Part shown: positions 62,065 through 64,000 of the stretch, one piece after another | How the letters are laid out: each line of letters opens with the position of its first letter | How positions within the stretch are numbered: position 1 is the stretch's first letter | From: Ruegeria arenilitoris | GTDB lineage: Bacteria > Pseudomonadota > Alphaproteobacteria > Rhodobacterales > Rhodobacteraceae | Assembly: GCF_013035425.1 (NCBI RefSeq) | Contig: NZ_WQHX01000002.1 | Location: forward strand, 310,001-374,000 | DNA: 64,000 nt | Reading direction: 5' to 3' | Notes under the pieces: generated by a model | What the model was told of the DNA's origin: nothing | Seen by the model: only the letters and a program-made list of their open reading frames with translations | Database searches by the model: none | Translations under genes and position numbers: made by a program

Positions 62065-63038
62065 ATGGCCATCGGTCCGAAGTTATCCGCAAAAAAGCGG
62101 TACCAGTTGCCGCCCATTATGCCCGCAACTTCTACTTCGTTCATACCAACGGCACGCAATCCTGTTTCAATGTTACCAAAATCGCGATTGTCGCGGAACC
62201 AATCTGGCATCAGAGGAAAGCCCGGATTGCTGGCCGACCCTTCACCATAATCGATTCCCTTGGTCCATCGCCCAACCCGCATCCATTCCACGACACTGTC
62301 CGGTTGGTCCTGACAAAGGTCTGAACCAATTCCCAGATTCTGTACGCCGTATCTATCAGCAGTGCGGGCGATCATTTCGCAGAAACTCTGTAATGTGCAG
62401 TCCGATTTATCTTTAAGATGATGCGGGTAAATCGAAAATCCAAACATCCCGCCGTTTTCCGTGACTGCCCGGATCACTGCATCGCGTTTATTGCGTAATG
62501 CTGGCGACCAGTCATGTGGGTTGGCGTGCGTAATAGCTATCGGCCTTTCAGATAGTTCGGCCGCCTCTATTGTTGACCGATCTGCCGAATGGCTCATGTC
62601 GATGACTAGGCCAACACGGTTCATTTCTTTGATAACCTGCCGCCCCATACGGGTGATGCCGGTGTCTTCGGCCTCGTAGCACCCAGTCGCCAAAAGCGAT
62701 TGGTTGTTGTACGTCAATTGCATAAATCGCGCACCCAGGGAGTGCACAATCTCAACCAAACCAATATCGTCCTCAATAGGGGCTGGGTTCTGAAACCCAA
62801 AAAAGACAGCAGTTCGATCAGTTTCCTTGGCCTTGTCAATGTCGCTGGCCCACTGACCTTTGACGATAAGGTCCGGAAACTGCTCGAACCAACGGTTCCA
62901 TTTTTCAAAATTCAGAACCGTTTCCCGGAAATTCTCGTGATAGGAAATTGTGACGTGAATCGCGTCAACGCCACCCTCTCGCAACTGACGAAATACCTTT
63001 TCGGACCAGTTTGCATATTGCAATCCGTCGATGAGCAT
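62061..63038 (-). CDS. M19 (membrane dipeptidase) homologue with degenerate metal site
   Basis: 325 residues of the renal dipeptidase fold, without signal peptide. Most family members begin with D-G-H-x-D; here it is IDGLQYAN, so the His and Asp ligands are Leu6 and Tyr8. The bridging Glu of the G-x-E-G motif is Gln83 (FFGFQNPAPI). The second-site histidines survive as His150 (DMSHSADRS) and His171 (AITHANPHD), and Asp240 (GIGSDLCQD) remains. The binuclear zinc centre therefore looks broken, and peptide hydrolysis by the usual route is doubtful. It starts on the stop of the aldehyde dehydrogenase. Confidence 0.85.
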   Translation of the reverse strand: MLIDGLQYANWSEKVFRQLREGGVDAIHVTISYHENFRETVLNFEKWNRWFEQFPDLIVKGQWASDIDKAKETDRTAVFFGFQNPAPIEDDIGLVEIVHSLGARFMQLTYNNQSLLATGCYEAEDTGITRMGRQVIKEMNRVGLVIDMSHSADRSTIEAAELSERPIAITHANPHDWSPALRNKRDAVIRAVTENGGMFGFSIYPHHLKDKSDCTLQSFCEMIARTADRYGVQNLGIGSDLCQDQPDSVVEWMRVGRWTKGIDYGEGSASNPGFPLMPDWFRDNRDFGNIETGLRAVGMNEVEVAGIMGGNWYRFFADNFGPMAI

Positions 63039-64000
63039 CAGGCAGGATTCCCGGCGCTGATATACGCAGTCTTGACCGTGGTGTAGAATTCGGCGGCTGC
63101 CTTGCCTTGCTCCCGCGGGCCATAAGAGCTGTCGCCGCGTCCGCCAAAGGGGACATGATAGTCGGTGCCAGCAGTGGGCAGGTTCACGGTCACTACACCG
63201 GTCCGGGCGTTTTTGCGGAAATGCGTCGCGCGGGCCAAACTTGTGGTCACAATACCCGACGTAAGGCCGAAACTTGTGTCGTTTACGGTCGAAAGTGCCT
63301 GCTCATAGCTGTCAACTTTGATGACACTAGTGAGCGGCGCGAACATCTCTTCCCGGTTAATTCGCATGTCATTGGTAGTGTTAAAAAATACACCTGGTGA
63401 CATGTAATATCCGTCATATGGCAGGTCCAACCTTTGACCGCCACAAATCAGCTCGGCACCTTCGGAGCGCCCGAGTTCTACATAGGCAAGGTTTTCGCAC
63501 AACTGCTGTTCGCTGACGACTGGGCCCATTTGAGTACCTTCTTCCAACGCGTGACCAACCTTCATCGCCTTTGCGCCAGCAACCAGCTTTTCCACAAACG
63601 CGTCATGCACTGCGGCATGGACAACTAGCCGTGACGAAGCAGTACATTTCTGACCGGTGCCGCCAAAGGCACCACCCAGCGCCAACGTCACGGCCAAGTC
63701 TAAGTCTGCATCATCCATGACTGCTAATGCGTTTTTTGAACCCATTTCCATTTGAACCTTTGTCAGGTTCTGAACCGCGGCCGTCGCGACACCTTTGCCG
63801 ACGGGTACTGACCCAGTAAAGGAAATTGCATCGACCTTTGGGCTCTCGACCAGGTGCTGACCAATTCGGCGACCCGATCCCATCACCAAAGAAAACAGAC
63901 CTTTTGGAATATCTTGTCGTTCTATGATTTTGGTAAGGGCTACGGCAGAGGCCGGAGTCAAATTGGCGGGTTTCCATACAACGGCGTTCCCATAGCACAA
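63038..64000 (-). CDS. aldehyde dehydrogenase (N-terminus beyond window edge)
   Basis: About 320 residues are visible; the N-terminal third lies outside. The catalytic set is present: Glu in VQMEMGSKNALAV (E-M-G-S-K instead of the usual E-L-G-G-K), and Cys in GGTGQKCTASSRL. C-terminal NREEMFAPLTSVIKVDSYEQA and GVVTVNLPTAGTDYHVPFGG are typical. Best comparison is with 2-oxoglutarate semialdehyde dehydrogenases and similar, but the substrate is not fixed. First visible gene of the opposing operon. Sulfolactaldehyde is a conceivable substrate in this sulfonate setting. Confidence 0.9.
   Translation of the reverse strand: MCYGNAVVWKPANLTPASAVALTKIIERQDIPKGLFSLVMGSGRRIGQHLVESPKVDAISFTGSVPVGKGVATAAVQNLTKVQMEMGSKNALAVMDDADLDLAVTLALGGAFGGTGQKCTASSRLVVHAAVHDAFVEKLVAGAKAMKVGHALEEGTQMGPVVSEQQLCENLAYVELGRSEGAELICGGQRLDLPYDGYYMSPGVFFNTTNDMRINREEMFAPLTSVIKVDSYEQALSTVNDTSFGLTSGIVTTSLARATHFRKNARTGVVTVNLPTAGTDYHVPFGGRGDSSYGPREQGKAAAEFYTTVKTAYISAGNPA

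Overview
The window reads as chromosomal DNA of a marine alphaproteobacterium of the Roseobacter group (Rhodobacteraceae). The evidence is the nrdR-ribD-ribE-ribB-ribH-nusB set, adjacent dnaG and rpoD, hom-glpX-recJ, soxBDAG sarcosine oxidase, TRAP transporters, a LexA box of the alphaproteobacterial GTTC-N7-GTTC type, a CtrA-like TTAA-N7-TTAA site, and 2,3-dihydroxypropane-1-sulfonate (DHPS) catabolism genes. No rRNA, CRISPR array, transposase or prophage was recognised. Three tRNA genes are present: His, and two tandem identical Glu genes.

Layout. 1-2.3 kb: a DUF1996 secreted protein cut by the left edge and an outer-membrane beta-barrel. 2.5-5.2 kb: tRNA-His, a GNAT enzyme, a DUF6324 protein, mmcB with an SOS box, an ArsR/SRPBCC pair and a small membrane protein. 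5.2-15.6 kb: riboflavin genes on the minus strand (nusB, ribH, ribBX, ribE, ribD, nrdR), interrupted by plus-strand envelope genes: a PAP2 phosphatase and a kpsS-wza/kpsD-kpsC capsule trio. 15.7-22.7 kb: YjbQ, secreted proteins, an AraC regulator, rpoD and dnaG. 22.7-30.3 kb: sarcosine oxidase (soxBDAG), a porin-like protein and glutamate dehydrogenase. 30.6-33.6 kb: a TadG-TadE-TadE pilus trio whose tadG is broken by one in-frame TAA. 33.6-40.4 kb: a membrane protein, pirin, TetR, a lipoprotein, hom, glpX and recJ.

40.5-48.5 kb: directly after two tRNA-Glu genes lies a compact seven-gene V/A-type ATPase operon in the order B-D-I-K-E-(C-like)-A. A V/A-type rotary ATPase is unusual in Alphaproteobacteria. 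The order looks like a permutation of the chlamydial arrangement, and no F or G subunit is visible.

48.5-58.7 kb: a LacI regulator diverges from an operon with two LacI-type operators in its promoter. The operon encodes a small membrane protein, a TRAP transporter, HpsN-, HpsO- and HpsP-like dehydrogenases, a universal stress protein, sulfopyruvate decarboxylase ComDE and an FMN 2-hydroxyacid oxidase. Inferred route: DHPS uptake, oxidation to sulfolactate, oxidation to sulfopyruvate, decarboxylation to sulfoacetaldehyde. The sulfite-releasing enzymes (Xsc, SuyAB) are not in the window.

58.7-64 kb: an opposing operon, tightly overlapped through its four complete genes, encodes an aldehyde dehydrogenase (cut by the right edge), an M19 dipeptidase homologue lacking several metal ligands, an unrecognised 561-residue protein, a DUF3726 protein and a ComC-type dehydrogenase. 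This unit is the best candidate here for an undescribed catabolic system.
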